Assembly: GCF_020905345.1 (NCBI RefSeq)
Contig: NZ_JAJJMO010000001.1
Span: forward strand, 3,720,001-3,784,000
DNA: 64,000 nucleotides
DNA from: Flavobacterium pisciphilum
GTDB lineage: Bacteria > Bacteroidota > Bacteroidia > Flavobacteriales > Flavobacteriaceae
Reading direction: 5' to 3'
Positions within the stretch are counted from its first letter, which is position 1. The number at the start of each line of letters is the position of its first letter. The position numbers and the translations under genes are program-made. The notes beneath the pieces are model-generated. The model worked only from the letters and a program-made list of their open reading frames with translations. It ran no database searches and was not told the DNA's origin. This document shows, in pieces, positions 9,233 to 16,619 of the stretch.

Positions 9233-9256
9233 TATTATATAATGGTTTGGGGTTTT
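9233..9256. terminator. Terminator between GDPD and the NTF2-like gene
   Basis: AAACCCCA pairs with TGGGGTTT, followed by T residues on the plus strand and preceded by an A-rich tract usable on the minus strand. It sits between convergent genes. Confidence 0.65.
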
Positions 9257-9276
9257 CTTGATTTAATAGCTAATTG

Positions 9277-9798
9277 TTAATGAGAGTCAAAAGTTTGAGG
9301 GATTTTTTGATTCTCTCTTTCTTTGTCAAATATCCATGATATAATCCACCATCTCCCTTCGCTGTAATAAAGTTGAATGCTGTTAATGCCTCTTCGTACT
9401 ACAGGGCCATTTTTTACTAATCGAGTTTCATACGTGCTCCAAACATTGGCAATAGTACCAAATACACGAACTTCTCGGTTTATTTCATTTTCATAAAAAG
9501 CTGTTGTAGCAACCATATTGTCTGTTTCTTTATGAAATTCTTTAAGAGACATAGTAGTTTGCTTTGGGCTTCCTGCTGTTTTTTCTGAAGGAAAAGAATA
9601 AATAGCATTTGGATCGTGAAGGGAAAGGTCACGCTCCCATTGTCGTTTTTCGCCAGCTTCTCCTGAAACGGCTTCGTAAGTTGCTTTTATAATTCCATTA
9701 ATAGAAGCTACATCTTCTTTTAAGGGGTATTTTTGAGCATTCGAAATTTGTGTAGCCATAATAATAGTTAATGTGGTTTTTAAAATTACTTTAAACAT
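9277..9798 (-). CDS. Secreted NTF2-like (SnoaL/DUF4440-type) protein
   Basis: About 173 aa from the ATG at 9798, chosen because it opens directly into a signal peptide (MFKVILKTTLTIIM... ISNAQ). The longer upstream ORF is not signal-like. The mature part has the cone-shaped NTF2 pattern: a long first helix, DPNAIYSFP near the middle, and two terminal strands SIQLYYSEGRWWIISWIFDKE. Members range from binding proteins to small enzymes; no catalytic assignment is possible. It is preceded by a LytTR gene on the same strand. Confidence 0.7.
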   Translation of the reverse strand: MFKVILKTTLTIIMATQISNAQKYPLKEDVASINGIIKATYEAVSGEAGEKRQWERDLSLHDPNAIYSFPSEKTAGSPKQTTMSLKEFHKETDNMVATTAFYENEINREVRVFGTIANVWSTYETRLVKNGPVVRRGINSIQLYYSEGRWWIISWIFDKERENQKIPQTFDSH

Positions 9799-9910
9799 TG
9801 CTAAATTTTTAATATTCAGACAAATGAAGGTAAAGTACAGATCACAAGGAACTATTTTATACAGACGTGTGTAAAAACTATACACATGGCTTGTTTCTTT
9901 ATGTTGATGG

Positions 9911-10252
9911 TTACAGCATGAGTTTATCGAGCGTATTAATCAAGCACTCTTTGTAGGTTTTGCCAATAGTTACTTTGTTCCCTTTGGCGATAATATGATT
10001 GTCCTCGATACTATCAATAGTAGTTAAATTAACTATATATGAATTGTGAACTCTCATGAATTCATTGGGTAATACTTCGATTAAATCTTTCAGGGATTTG
10101 TAATAAGTATATTTCGTATTGTCAACAGTTATTATTTGGACATAATTCCCCAAACCTTTAATAACAGCGATAGTGTCAAAGTATAATTTGATTATCTTTT
10201 TATCGGTTTTTATAAATGTGAATTTTTCATCTGTCATTTTCGAAATATACAT
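9911..10252 (-). CDS. Stand-alone LytTR DNA-binding protein
   Basis: 113 aa, essentially one LytTR domain: KIIKLYFDTIAVIKGLGNYVQI, then a KSLKDLIEVLP helix and FMRVHNSYIVNLTTIDSI. No receiver domain is present, so it may act without a cognate histidine kinase or with one encoded elsewhere. An internal ATG (codon 6, 10237) is an alternative start. A -7 element TAATTTTG lies just upstream at 10267-10274. Targets are unknown. Confidence 0.85.
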   Translation of the reverse strand: MYISKMTDEKFTFIKTDKKIIKLYFDTIAVIKGLGNYVQIITVDNTKYTYYKSLKDLIEVLPNEFMRVHNSYIVNLTTIDSIEDNHIIAKGNKVTIGKTYKECLINTLDKLML

Positions 10253-10266
10253 TTTGTTATGATTAT

Positions 10267-10274
10267 CAAAATTA
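10267..10274 (-). promoter_or_regulatory. -7 element of the LytTR gene
   Basis: Plus-strand CAAAATTA reads TAATTTTG on the minus strand (TAnnTTTG). It is 15 bp before the ATG at 10252, so the leader is short if that start is used and longer if 10237 is used. Confidence 0.4.
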
Positions 10275-10317
10275 CATTAAATATGGAGTGAATTTAAATA
10301 ACTTGATGTTATTTAAA

Positions 10318-10353
10318 TAAAAAAATCCCCACAAACTATTGTTCGTGAGGATT
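10318..10353 (-). terminator. Terminator of fabD
   Basis: AATCCCCACAAAC pairs with GTTCGTGAGGATT (two G-U pairs) around a TATT loop. The minus-strand product ends in a long U tract. Confidence 0.75.
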
Positions 10354-10406
10354 CTATTTTTGTTGACAATTTTTAGACTGATTTAAAATTGTAACAGCAA
10401 CTAAAA

Positions 10407-11282
10407 TTATGCATTTGCAGTAACTGCTTCTTTGTTAATTTTTCCAATTAATCCAGCTAAAACTTTTCCTGGACCTACTTCAGTAAATAAAGTAGCGCCA
10501 TCAGCAATCATTTGTTGTACAGATTGAGTCCATTTTACAGGAGCTGTAAGTTGAATGATTAAATTCTTTTTTATTTCATTTGCGTCAGAAACTGCAGTAG
10601 CAGTTACATTTTGATATACAGGACAGATAGGAGTAGAGAAAGTTGTTGCTTCAATCGCAGCAGCTAATTCTTCTCTTGCAGGCTCCATCATTGGTGAGTG
10701 AAATGCTCCACCAACAGGTAATAACAAAGCACGTTTTGCACCAGCAGCTTTCATTGCTTCACAAGCTTTTTCAACAGCAGTTGTTTCACCAGAAATTACT
10801 AATTGTCCAGGACAGTTGTAATTTGCAGCAACAACAATTCCATCTATTGAAGCACAAACCTCTTCAACTACATTATCAGCTAATCCTAAAACAGCCGCCA
10901 TTGTAGATGGAGTAATTTCGCATGCTTTTTGCATTGCCAAAGCACGTTGTGAAACTAATTTTAATCCGTCTTCAAAAGACAAAGTACCGTTTGCAACCAA
11001 AGCAGAGAATTCTCCTAAAGAGTGACCAGCTACCATTTCTGGTTTAAAGTCTTCTCCTAAAGTTTTGGCTAAAATAACCGAATGCAAGAATACTGCAGGT
11101 TGAGTTACTTTGGTTTCTTTTAGTTCCTCAGCAGTACCTTCAAACATGATATCTGTGATTCTGAAACCTAATATTTCGTTCGCTTTTTCGAATAATTCTT
11201 TGGCTAAAGCCGAATTTTCATATAAGTCTTTGCCCATTCCTGTAAACTGTGCGCCTTGACCTGGAAATACGTATGCTTTCAT
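10407..11282 (-). CDS. fabD: Malonyl-CoA:ACP transacylase
   Basis: 291 aa. Loads malonyl groups onto acyl carrier protein for fatty acid synthesis. GQGAQ is at residues 8-12, the nucleophile Ser88 is in GHSLGEFSA, and the catalytic His is in GGAFHSPMM. Length and motifs fit the family closely. It is terminated by its own hairpin and preceded by a -7 element at 11342-11349. Confidence 0.95.
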   Translation of the reverse strand: MKAYVFPGQGAQFTGMGKDLYENSALAKELFEKANEILGFRITDIMFEGTAEELKETKVTQPAVFLHSVILAKTLGEDFKPEMVAGHSLGEFSALVANGTLSFEDGLKLVSQRALAMQKACEITPSTMAAVLGLADNVVEEVCASIDGIVVAANYNCPGQLVISGETTAVEKACEAMKAAGAKRALLLPVGGAFHSPMMEPAREELAAAIEATTFSTPICPVYQNVTATAVSDANEIKKNLIIQLTAPVKWTQSVQQMIADGATLFTEVGPGKVLAGLIGKINKEAVTANA

Positions 11283-11341
11283 TTCTTTTAATTTAAAAAT
11301 TTAATGATTCTAAAATTGAAAAATTAGTTTCAATTGAAAGG

Positions 11342-11349
11342 CAAAAATA
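11342..11349 (-). promoter_or_regulatory. -7 element of fabD
   Basis: Plus-strand CAAAAATA reads TATTTTTG on the minus strand, 60 bp before the fabD start. No clear TTG partner was seen. Confidence 0.4.
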
Positions 11350-11357
11350 GTATTTTT

Positions 11358-11720
11358 TTAGCTTGAATAATTCTTAAACATGTAAATCCATAACAATCTC
11401 GAAAGTCGGATATTAAAAAAAGAAAAAGCAATGATTACTACGGCAATAATTGGGATAATTCTTAAATCAAAATTCTTTTCAAAGAAAAATTGAGCAATGC
11501 AGTAAGTAGCAATACCTTGTGCAACTGTTAGTCCATAGCTCATGTACATGGCGCCGAAAAAGAAACCTGGTTCTTTCTCGAATTTAAAACCGCATTCGCT
11601 ACAGACTTTGTTCATTTTTGGAAATTTGAATGTGAAAAATATATTTTTCTCATCAAGTACTTTTCCTTTGTGACAATTAGGACATTCATTTCGTAAAACA
11701 TGGGTGATCATATATGACAT
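11358..11720 (-). CDS. DUF983 zinc-ribbon membrane protein
   Basis: About 120 aa from MSYMIT. The longer start at 11747 lies inside a -7 promoter element, so 11720 is preferred. Two cysteine pairs (CPNC and CSEC) suggest a small zinc ribbon facing the cytosol. They are followed by a conserved EPGFFFGAMYMSYG segment and two or three membrane helices. DUF983 proteins are widespread with no settled function. Confidence 0.88.
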   Translation of the reverse strand: MSYMITHVLRNECPNCHKGKVLDEKNIFFTFKFPKMNKVCSECGFKFEKEPGFFFGAMYMSYGLTVAQGIATYCIAQFFFEKNFDLRIIPIIAVVIIAFSFFNIRLSRLLWIYMFKNYSS

Positions 11721-11744
11721 AATTGATTCGTTTTTTATTATATA

Positions 11745-11752
11745 CAAAGATA
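11745..11752 (-). promoter_or_regulatory. -7 element of the DUF983 gene
   Basis: Plus-strand CAAAGATA reads TATCTTTG on the minus strand. It overlaps the alternative ATG at 11747 and so argues for the downstream start. Confidence 0.55.
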
Positions 11753-11820
11753 CTTTACAGGGTTATTAATTTAGTTTTTATATCTTCGCTTGTTATAGCA
11801 CAATAAAGACATTAGTAGCC

Positions 11821-12684
11821 ATGAAAAAGTATCCAATTTATAGTGTTGCCAATTTTAGTTGTGGTGATACAAGAAGTGATTTTTATGTAAATTCTTTTAC
11901 TGAACATTTAAAAACGCATAGTTTTGTTGAGAAGCCACATCGACATGATTCCTATTTGATGGTGTTTTTTACAGCAGGTTCAGGAATTCATGAGATTGAT
12001 TTTGATCGTTTTGAAATAAAAGAAGGGAGTTTGTTTTTACTTCAGCCTGGGCAAATTCATTTCTGGAGTTTGTCACAAGATGTAGAGGGATTTGTGGTGA
12101 TCTTTTCTCAGGAAATGTACAACCTGTATTTTGGTGAAAAAAAAATCAATGATTATGCTTTTTACAGTTCGATTAATAATAAGCCCGAAGTTTATTTTGA
12201 TGCTAAAGCTATAAAAGGAATTACGCCTTATTTTGAATTGCTAATGCGAGAAAGCAAGCAAAAAAATAAATACCAATTGGATAAAATGCTTAATCTATTG
12301 GATTCCATTCATATTGAAATTGCAAGAAAATATAATGATTCTGAGGTTCATCAGGTGCATTCGTATAATGTGAAAATAAAAAAATTTGAAGAACTCCTAG
12401 AGCTGTATTTTAAGGCAAATAAATCGCCTTCGTTTTATGCTGAACAATTACATATTACCTTAAAACACCTTAACAGGATATGTAATGATATCTTGAAAAA
12501 AACTGCTACAGAAGTAATTACAGATCGTGTTGTTTTGGAAATAAAAAGAATGTTGATTGATAAACAGCTAGCAGTAAATGAAATTGCTGAAGAGGTGGGC
12601 TATGAAGATTATTCGTATTTCTCTCGAGTTTTTAAAAAATCTACTAATTTGTCGCCAACAGAATTTAGGAGCTTGAAGAAATGA
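11821..12684 (+). CDS. AraC-family transcriptional regulator
   Basis: 287 aa. The N-terminal half is a cupin-type sensor domain (KPHRHDSYLMVFFTAGSGIHEIDF, then LFLLQPGQIHFW). The C-terminal 90 residues hold two helix-turn-helix motifs (PSFYAEQLHITLKHLNRICND and NEIAEEVGYEDYSYFSRVFKKSTNLSPTEFR). It probably activates a nearby or distant gene in response to a small ligand. The nearest candidates, yceI and the pirin gene, lie just downstream on the other strand. Confidence 0.92.
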   Translation: MKKYPIYSVANFSCGDTRSDFYVNSFTEHLKTHSFVEKPHRHDSYLMVFFTAGSGIHEIDFDRFEIKEGSLFLLQPGQIHFWSLSQDVEGFVVIFSQEMYNLYFGEKKINDYAFYSSINNKPEVYFDAKAIKGITPYFELLMRESKQKNKYQLDKMLNLLDSIHIEIARKYNDSEVHQVHSYNVKIKKFEELLELYFKANKSPSFYAEQLHITLKHLNRICNDILKKTATEVITDRVVLEIKRMLIDKQLAVNEIAEEVGYEDYSYFSRVFKKSTNLSPTEFRSLKK

Positions 12685-12749
12685 TTTTTTGTGAGAGGTA
12701 AGATGTAAAATGATTTTGGGTTGATTAAATATGATAATGCTTAAAACGA

Positions 12750-12792
12750 GAAAAAATAAAACCCCATACTTCTTTCAAAGCATAGGGTTTTG
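12750..12792 (-). terminator. Terminator of yceI
   Basis: AAAACCCCATAC pairs imperfectly with CATAGGGTTTT. On the minus strand it is followed by TTTTATTTTTT. It lies between the converging araC and yceI genes. Confidence 0.65.
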
Positions 12793-12825
12793 GCCAAATT
12801 AAATACTAAATTTATGATAGGATAA

Positions 12826-13356
12826 TTATTGTTTTGCAAATTGTAATTCAATGTTCAAACGAACATCATCACTTACTAAAACTCCACCAGCTTCTAATGC
12901 TGAATTCCAGTTTAATCCCCAGTCTTTACGGTTGATTTTTCCTGTAATATTCAAACCAACTTTTGTGTTTCCCCATGGGTCAGTCATGATTCCGCTAAAT
13001 TCTACCGGAAGTTTAACTTCTTTTTCAGTACCTCTTATGTTTAATTTACCAGAAAGCTCATAGTTTCCGTCATTTACTTTGGTAAAAGAGTTTGATTTGA
13101 AAGTCATTTTTGGACTGTTTTCAATATCAAAGAAATCAGCACTTCTTAAGTGATTGTCTCTGTCAGTATTTCCAGTATCGATAGATTTGATATCTGCAGA
13201 AAAATTGATTGTTGCATTTTCGAAGTTATTCTCATCACTAGCAATAGTTGCTTCGTAATCATTAAATTTACCAGAAACATTTGTAAACATCATGTGTTTT
13301 ACTTTAAAACCAATTTCTGAGTGTGTTGGGTCAATTGACCATTTTGTAGTTGCCAT
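12826..13356 (-). CDS. YceI-family polyisoprenoid-binding-like protein
   Basis: 176 aa, no signal peptide, so it is cytosolic in contrast to the periplasmic E. coli YceI. The lipocalin-like barrel starts with the family opening WSIDPTHSEIGFKVKHMMF, then VSGKF, ADFFDIENSPKMTFKS and the closing VGLNITGKINRKDWGLNWN. Members bind long isoprenoid or amphipathic lipids. Its promoter shares a 25-bp element and spacing with the pirin gene, so the two are probably co-regulated. Confidence 0.93.
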   Translation of the reverse strand: MATTKWSIDPTHSEIGFKVKHMMFTNVSGKFNDYEATIASDENNFENATINFSADIKSIDTGNTDRDNHLRSADFFDIENSPKMTFKSNSFTKVNDGNYELSGKLNIRGTEKEVKLPVEFSGIMTDPWGNTKVGLNITGKINRKDWGLNWNSALEAGGVLVSDDVRLNIELQFAKQ

Positions 13357-13402
13357 AATTTTTTGTTTTTATTTAAATAATAATACTTTCGTTTTGATAG
13401 GA

Positions 13403-13410
13403 CAAAGTTA
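13403..13410 (-). promoter_or_regulatory. -7 element of yceI
   Basis: Plus-strand CAAAGTTA reads TAACTTTG on the minus strand. It is followed by TCCTATCAAA, nearly matching the same position in the pirin promoter. No TTG lies at -33; the conserved operator sits there instead. Confidence 0.65.
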
Positions 13411-13429
13411 CTTCGAGAGTAATCTAGTT

Positions 13430-13454
13430 GCACTTAACCTAGATTAAGAAATGA
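13430..13454 (-). promoter_or_regulatory. Conserved operator upstream of yceI (shared with pirin gene)
   Basis: The core CTTAACCTAGATTAAG is an imperfect palindrome inside a 25-bp segment identical at 24 positions to 14638-14662. It ends 19 nt upstream of the -7 element, exactly as at the pirin gene, and covers the expected -33 region. An activator site replacing the -33 contact is the likeliest reading; a repressor is possible. Confidence 0.65.
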
Positions 13455-13476
13455 AAAGTGAATTGTTTTTTGATTG

Positions 13477-13707
13477 TTACTTTTTTTTATTCATATAAAA
13501 TGACAAAGCACCAGAAGGACATTTCTTTACTGTTTCAATGATTTTATCTGTATTTGAGTTCTCAGGTTGTATCCAAGGTTTTTCTTTGGGGTGAAAGACA
13601 TCAGGATTGTTTCTTACGCAATTTGTAGAATGAATACATTTTCCAGATTGCCATACTATGGTTACTTCTCCATTAGTATATTCTTTTGTTAGGTCGTTTG
13701 GATTCAT
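13477..13707 (-). CDS. Small (4Fe-4S) mono-cluster protein (Fer4_19/YjdI-like)
   Basis: 76 aa. The motif GKCIHSTNCVRNNPDVFHPKEKPWIQP followed by KKCPSGALSF matches the divergent mono-cluster ferredoxin family in which three cysteines and probably a non-Cys ligand hold the cluster. Members sit next to redox and stress proteins; here it is between yceI and a pirin gene, both on the same strand. A terminator separates it from the pirin gene, and the shared operator is not seen upstream of it. Confidence 0.85.
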   Translation of the reverse strand: MNPNDLTKEYTNGEVTIVWQSGKCIHSTNCVRNNPDVFHPKEKPWIQPENSNTDKIIETVKKCPSGALSFYMNKKK

Positions 13708-13787
13708 GATTGAAAATTTTGCGGTTCAATTAAATCGATTAGTCTTATAAAATTAATCTTTCTTTTTGGGTTTTGTGAATGATTATA

Positions 13788-13838
13788 AAGAAAAAACAGC
13801 GTTAATAATTTAAAATTCAAATCATTAACGCTGTTTTA
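13788..13838 (-). terminator. Terminator of the pirin gene
   Basis: AAAACAGCGTTAAT pairs with ATTAACGCTGTTTT. On the minus strand a TTTTTTCTTT tract follows. Confidence 0.85.
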
Positions 13839-13862
13839 GAAGTGTTGTTATTATAGGTTGAA

Positions 13863-14579
13863 TTAATAATTCATTGGAATTTCCATTAAAAGAAATTCAG
13901 CATCAGTATTTGCTTTAATAGCTACAGTTTTGAAATCTGTAATTCCAATAGCATCACGTGTGTTTAATTCTTGACCATTTATAGTTACGTTTCCTTTTAG
14001 AACAAAGGCATATAAACCGTTTCCTTCTTTCTTAATAGAATATTCTGACGCGGTTCCTGCATCAAAATTCCCCATGTGAAACCATGCGTCTTGATGGATC
14101 CAAACTCCATCATCATCTGGATTTGGAGATAGAACTTGTTGTAACTTATTGTGTCTGTCTTCAGTGTTTAAAGAAATTTGTTGGTAACGAGGGGTAACAT
14201 TACGTTTGTTTGGAAATAACCAAATTTGTAATAATTTAGTTTGTTTATCGGCATTTGGATTGAACTCACTATGCTGGATTCCAGTTCCTGCACTCATTAC
14301 CTGAATATCTCCATGCTTGATGATTTCAGTATTGCCCATGCTGTCTTTATGTGCTAAATCACCTTCAAGTGGAATGGTGATAATCTCCATATTGTCGTGT
14401 GGGTGTGTACCGAATCCCATTCCTGCAGCAATAGTATCATCGTTTAAAACACGAAGTGCTCCAAATTGTATGCGCTCAGAATCATAATAAGCTGCGAAAC
14501 TAAAACTGTGATAAGCATTTAACCAGCCGTGATTTGCATTTCCTCTTGTTTCTGCTTTGTGAATTACTATATTTTCCAT
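13863..14579 (-). CDS. Pirin-family protein
   Basis: 238 aa, a bicupin. The N-terminal cupin has the family pattern NHGWLNAYHSFSFAAYYD, then GFGTHPHDNMEIITIPLEGDLAHKDSMGN, providing the His-His-His-Glu metal site, and GTGIQHSEFNPNAD. The C-terminal cupin ends in a typical divergent fold. Members are YhhW-like, some with quercetin 2,3-dioxygenase activity and some redox-sensing. It is expressed from the same kind of promoter as yceI, so a shared stress role is likely. Confidence 0.94.
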   Translation of the reverse strand: MENIVIHKAETRGNANHGWLNAYHSFSFAAYYDSERIQFGALRVLNDDTIAAGMGFGTHPHDNMEIITIPLEGDLAHKDSMGNTEIIKHGDIQVMSAGTGIQHSEFNPNADKQTKLLQIWLFPNKRNVTPRYQQISLNTEDRHNKLQQVLSPNPDDDGVWIHQDAWFHMGNFDAGTASEYSIKKEGNGLYAFVLKGNVTINGQELNTRDAIGITDFKTVAIKANTDAEFLLMEIPMNY

Positions 14580-14610
14580 GATTGTGTGTGTTAATTGTTA
14601 TTTGATAGGG

Positions 14611-14618
14611 CAAATTTA
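14611..14618 (-). promoter_or_regulatory. -7 element of the pirin gene
   Basis: Plus-strand CAAATTTA reads TAAATTTG on the minus strand, followed by CCCTATCAAA. The leader to the start codon is short, about 25-30 nt. Confidence 0.65.
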
Positions 14619-14637
14619 CAACCAAAGAGGAGGGAAA

Positions 14638-14662
14638 GCACTTAACCTAGATTAAGAAGTGA
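14638..14662 (-). promoter_or_regulatory. Conserved operator upstream of the pirin gene (shared with yceI)
   Basis: Same 25-bp segment as 13430-13454 with one difference, ending 19 nt upstream of the -7 element. The 19-nt spacers between operator and -7 are unrelated in sequence, so the element and its distance are conserved while the rest is not. Confidence 0.65.
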
Positions 14663-15019
14663 TTTTTGAGGTTTCTGTTGTGAAGGTTCAAAGTTACAAA
14701 GGTTCTGAGTTGTTGAGTTGCTAAGTTGCTAAGGTAGTGTTGGGTGAATTATAGAGTATTTACTCTATTTTATAGGTAGCCCAATCACAGACCAATCACA
14801 GACCAATCATTTCGAAGAATGAGGAGTCACATAATCTAATAAAATGCTGTATGTCAAATTAAACGAACCATAAACCTAGCGTACTGAGGTACGAGGCATC
14901 TTTACAATAAATCAATGCAAAATATCTCTATATTGTCGAGTTGCTTAATGTGATGTCTCATTCTTCGACATGACAAGATTATGTGTGAAAATTGTCTAAT
15001 GATCTAGCGGTCTAAATTG
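14663..15019. repeat. Repeat-rich intergenic region with a long imperfect inverted repeat
   Basis: No gene is seen here. From the left: a short tandem GTTGCTAA repeat (about 14716-14732); about 2.7 copies of an 11-bp unit CCAATCACAGA (about 14780-14809); then TCGAAGAATGAG (14812-14823) facing its exact complement CTCATTCTTCGA (14957-14968), with TCACAT/ATGTGA extending the arms after a 3-bp mismatch. Between the arms is the palindrome CGTACTGAGGTACG (14880-14893). It resembles a REP-like or MITE-like element in intergenic DNA. Confidence 0.55.
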
Positions 15020-16501
15020 TTAGCTATATTTCGCAATATATTGTTGTACAACTAAATCGGTGTTTTCGTGGCGTTTTTTACTTTCTAATTGTTTTGGAGG
15101 AGAAGCTCTTTCTAGGCAGTTTTTAACAGCGCAAGTTTCGCAGGTAACACCAACGATTTGTTTTACAATTGGTTTTGCATCTATGAATTTGAATTTCTTT
15201 TTCATAGCTGGAGTAATTAAAATTCCAACCGAAATACTTCGCATGCAATTTTCTACAAAAGGATCTTTGGTAGCTGATGAAAAAACTAAATATTCGTTTC
15301 CGCTATTTTCGTAACTTGAAATTTGAGCATCAAAAAAATGGGCTTTCTTTTGCTTGATGGCTTCATCTATAGTTTTAATAGATACCCAACGACGGCAATA
15401 ATGCTCATTCATTTCATTAGCATGCGGTTCCTGTTGATTGGTAATGTGAAGCTCTTTTTTTATTTGATACGTGCCAGAGCCAATTTGGTGTGACATTCTC
15501 AGGAAAAACAAGTTTTTTAGATGGAAATCTTTCGGTAAAAGATTGGTTAATCTCTGATAGAAAGATTCAGGAGAAACATTAAATTTTTCGATTAATGCAA
15601 CAAACTCTTCCGGTCTTGGGTTTTCTTTGGTTAAGAAAAGATTGATATCGTCAATTAATAGTTTTCTAGGTAATAATAGTGCTCCGGCAAAATAGGAAGC
15701 ATAGAAATTATGCAAGACCTGATCAAAATTATCAAACTTTATCCAGCTAAATGTTAGTAAGCGATCTGTTATTTCTAAGTAGTTGTATGCTATTTCTTTG
15801 GCTAATATAAAAGCCCTTTGTGGATCGTCTATTTCTTTAGAGAGCAATAATGTTTTGCTTTTTGGAACATAAATAGAACGCAAATCACCTAAAGCTTCTT
15901 GATCTTTAAAAAGAAGTTCTTTAATAGTGTATCCATATTCCTCTTTCAGAATGGCGCTTAATTCAAGCGTCGAGATTTGATTTTCCAGATTAATCTGAAA
16001 TGATTTAGAGAAAGCAATTACTTTATTTTCTAAATCTTCGAAGTAATTGATATGTGCTTCTTGGTAGGAACGTAATGATGCCAAGAAGAAACTCTCTCGA
16101 CTTAAATTGTAATGTTGGGCAATTTCGATTATGGTACTAATAAAGGCATTGACCTTTGCAGGGGCATTAGCAATAATATCAATTAGATCGTTCTCATGAA
16201 TACCAAAAAGTTCTAAGGGAATTTCTTTAAGAATTCCAGATTTTAAAATTTCACCTATCGGGGCTAAGTTATTATCCAGCTTTAAAGAAACCATTTGATC
16301 GTAACTAATGTCAAGTTTTTCGCACAAGAGTAAAATCTTATCAGTCTTAGGGTATTTTTTACCTTTTTCTATTTCGTTCAAATAGGATTTAGAAAGGTTC
16401 GTGAGTTTGGCTAAGCCAAATAACGAAAGGTTTTTTAGGGTTCGGACCTGCTTGAGTTTTAGCCCAAAAATAAGCTTGATGTAGTCTTTTTCGATATCCA
16501 T
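15020..16501 (-). CDS. RamB-like transcriptional regulator of glyoxylate/short-chain fatty acid genes
   Basis: 493 aa. An N-terminal XRE helix-turn-helix (KQVRTLKNLSLFGLAKLTNLSKSYLNEIEKGKKYP) is followed by an IrrE/ImmA-like region without an obvious HExxH and a DUF2083-type C terminus with cysteines (TCETCAVKNC). This architecture matches RamB/PrpC-type regulators. It is divergent from aceB-aceA, which RamB represses in Corynebacterium (family knowledge). The start ATG lies at the end of a -7 element, so its mRNA may be leaderless. Confidence 0.88.
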   Translation of the reverse strand: MDIEKDYIKLIFGLKLKQVRTLKNLSLFGLAKLTNLSKSYLNEIEKGKKYPKTDKILLLCEKLDISYDQMVSLKLDNNLAPIGEILKSGILKEIPLELFGIHENDLIDIIANAPAKVNAFISTIIEIAQHYNLSRESFFLASLRSYQEAHINYFEDLENKVIAFSKSFQINLENQISTLELSAILKEEYGYTIKELLFKDQEALGDLRSIYVPKSKTLLLSKEIDDPQRAFILAKEIAYNYLEITDRLLTFSWIKFDNFDQVLHNFYASYFAGALLLPRKLLIDDINLFLTKENPRPEEFVALIEKFNVSPESFYQRLTNLLPKDFHLKNLFFLRMSHQIGSGTYQIKKELHITNQQEPHANEMNEHYCRRWVSIKTIDEAIKQKKAHFFDAQISSYENSGNEYLVFSSATKDPFVENCMRSISVGILITPAMKKKFKFIDAKPIVKQIVGVTCETCAVKNCLERASPPKQLESKKRHENTDLVVQQYIAKYS

Positions 16502-16505
16502 ATAT

Positions 16506-16536
16506 CAAATGTAACCAATAAAAAAATAATCGCCAA
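16506..16536 (-). promoter_or_regulatory. Promoter of the RamB-like regulator, possible leaderless start
   Basis: On the minus strand TTG (16536-16534) and TACATTTG (16513-16506) are 20 nt apart. The start codon is at 16501, so transcription should begin at or next to the ATG. Confidence 0.5.
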
Positions 16537-16555
16537 AAAAATATTTTTAAAATTT

Positions 16556-16569
16556 AGCGAACGTTCGCT
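16556..16569. promoter_or_regulatory. Perfect 14-bp palindrome between regulator and aceB
   Basis: AGCGAACGTTCGCT equals its own reverse complement. It is the only GC-rich stretch in this AT-rich divergent region and lies 20 bp upstream of the regulator's -33 element and 51 bp before aceB. It is the natural candidate binding site for the RamB-like protein. Confidence 0.6.
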
Positions 16570-16619
16570 TGTTTTGTATAAAACTTTTTTATAACATTGT
16601 AGTGTAAAACATATTAGCT

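Noticed and set aside
10643..10906. Gln/Leu-rich ORF on the plus strand inside fabD
   Set aside because: It is the complement of a well-supported gene; the composition comes from antisense of Ala-rich codons.
14780..14809. Tandem CCAATCACAGA units as possible origin iterons or CRISPR
   Set aside because: Fewer than three copies with no spacers and no replication or cas gene nearby.
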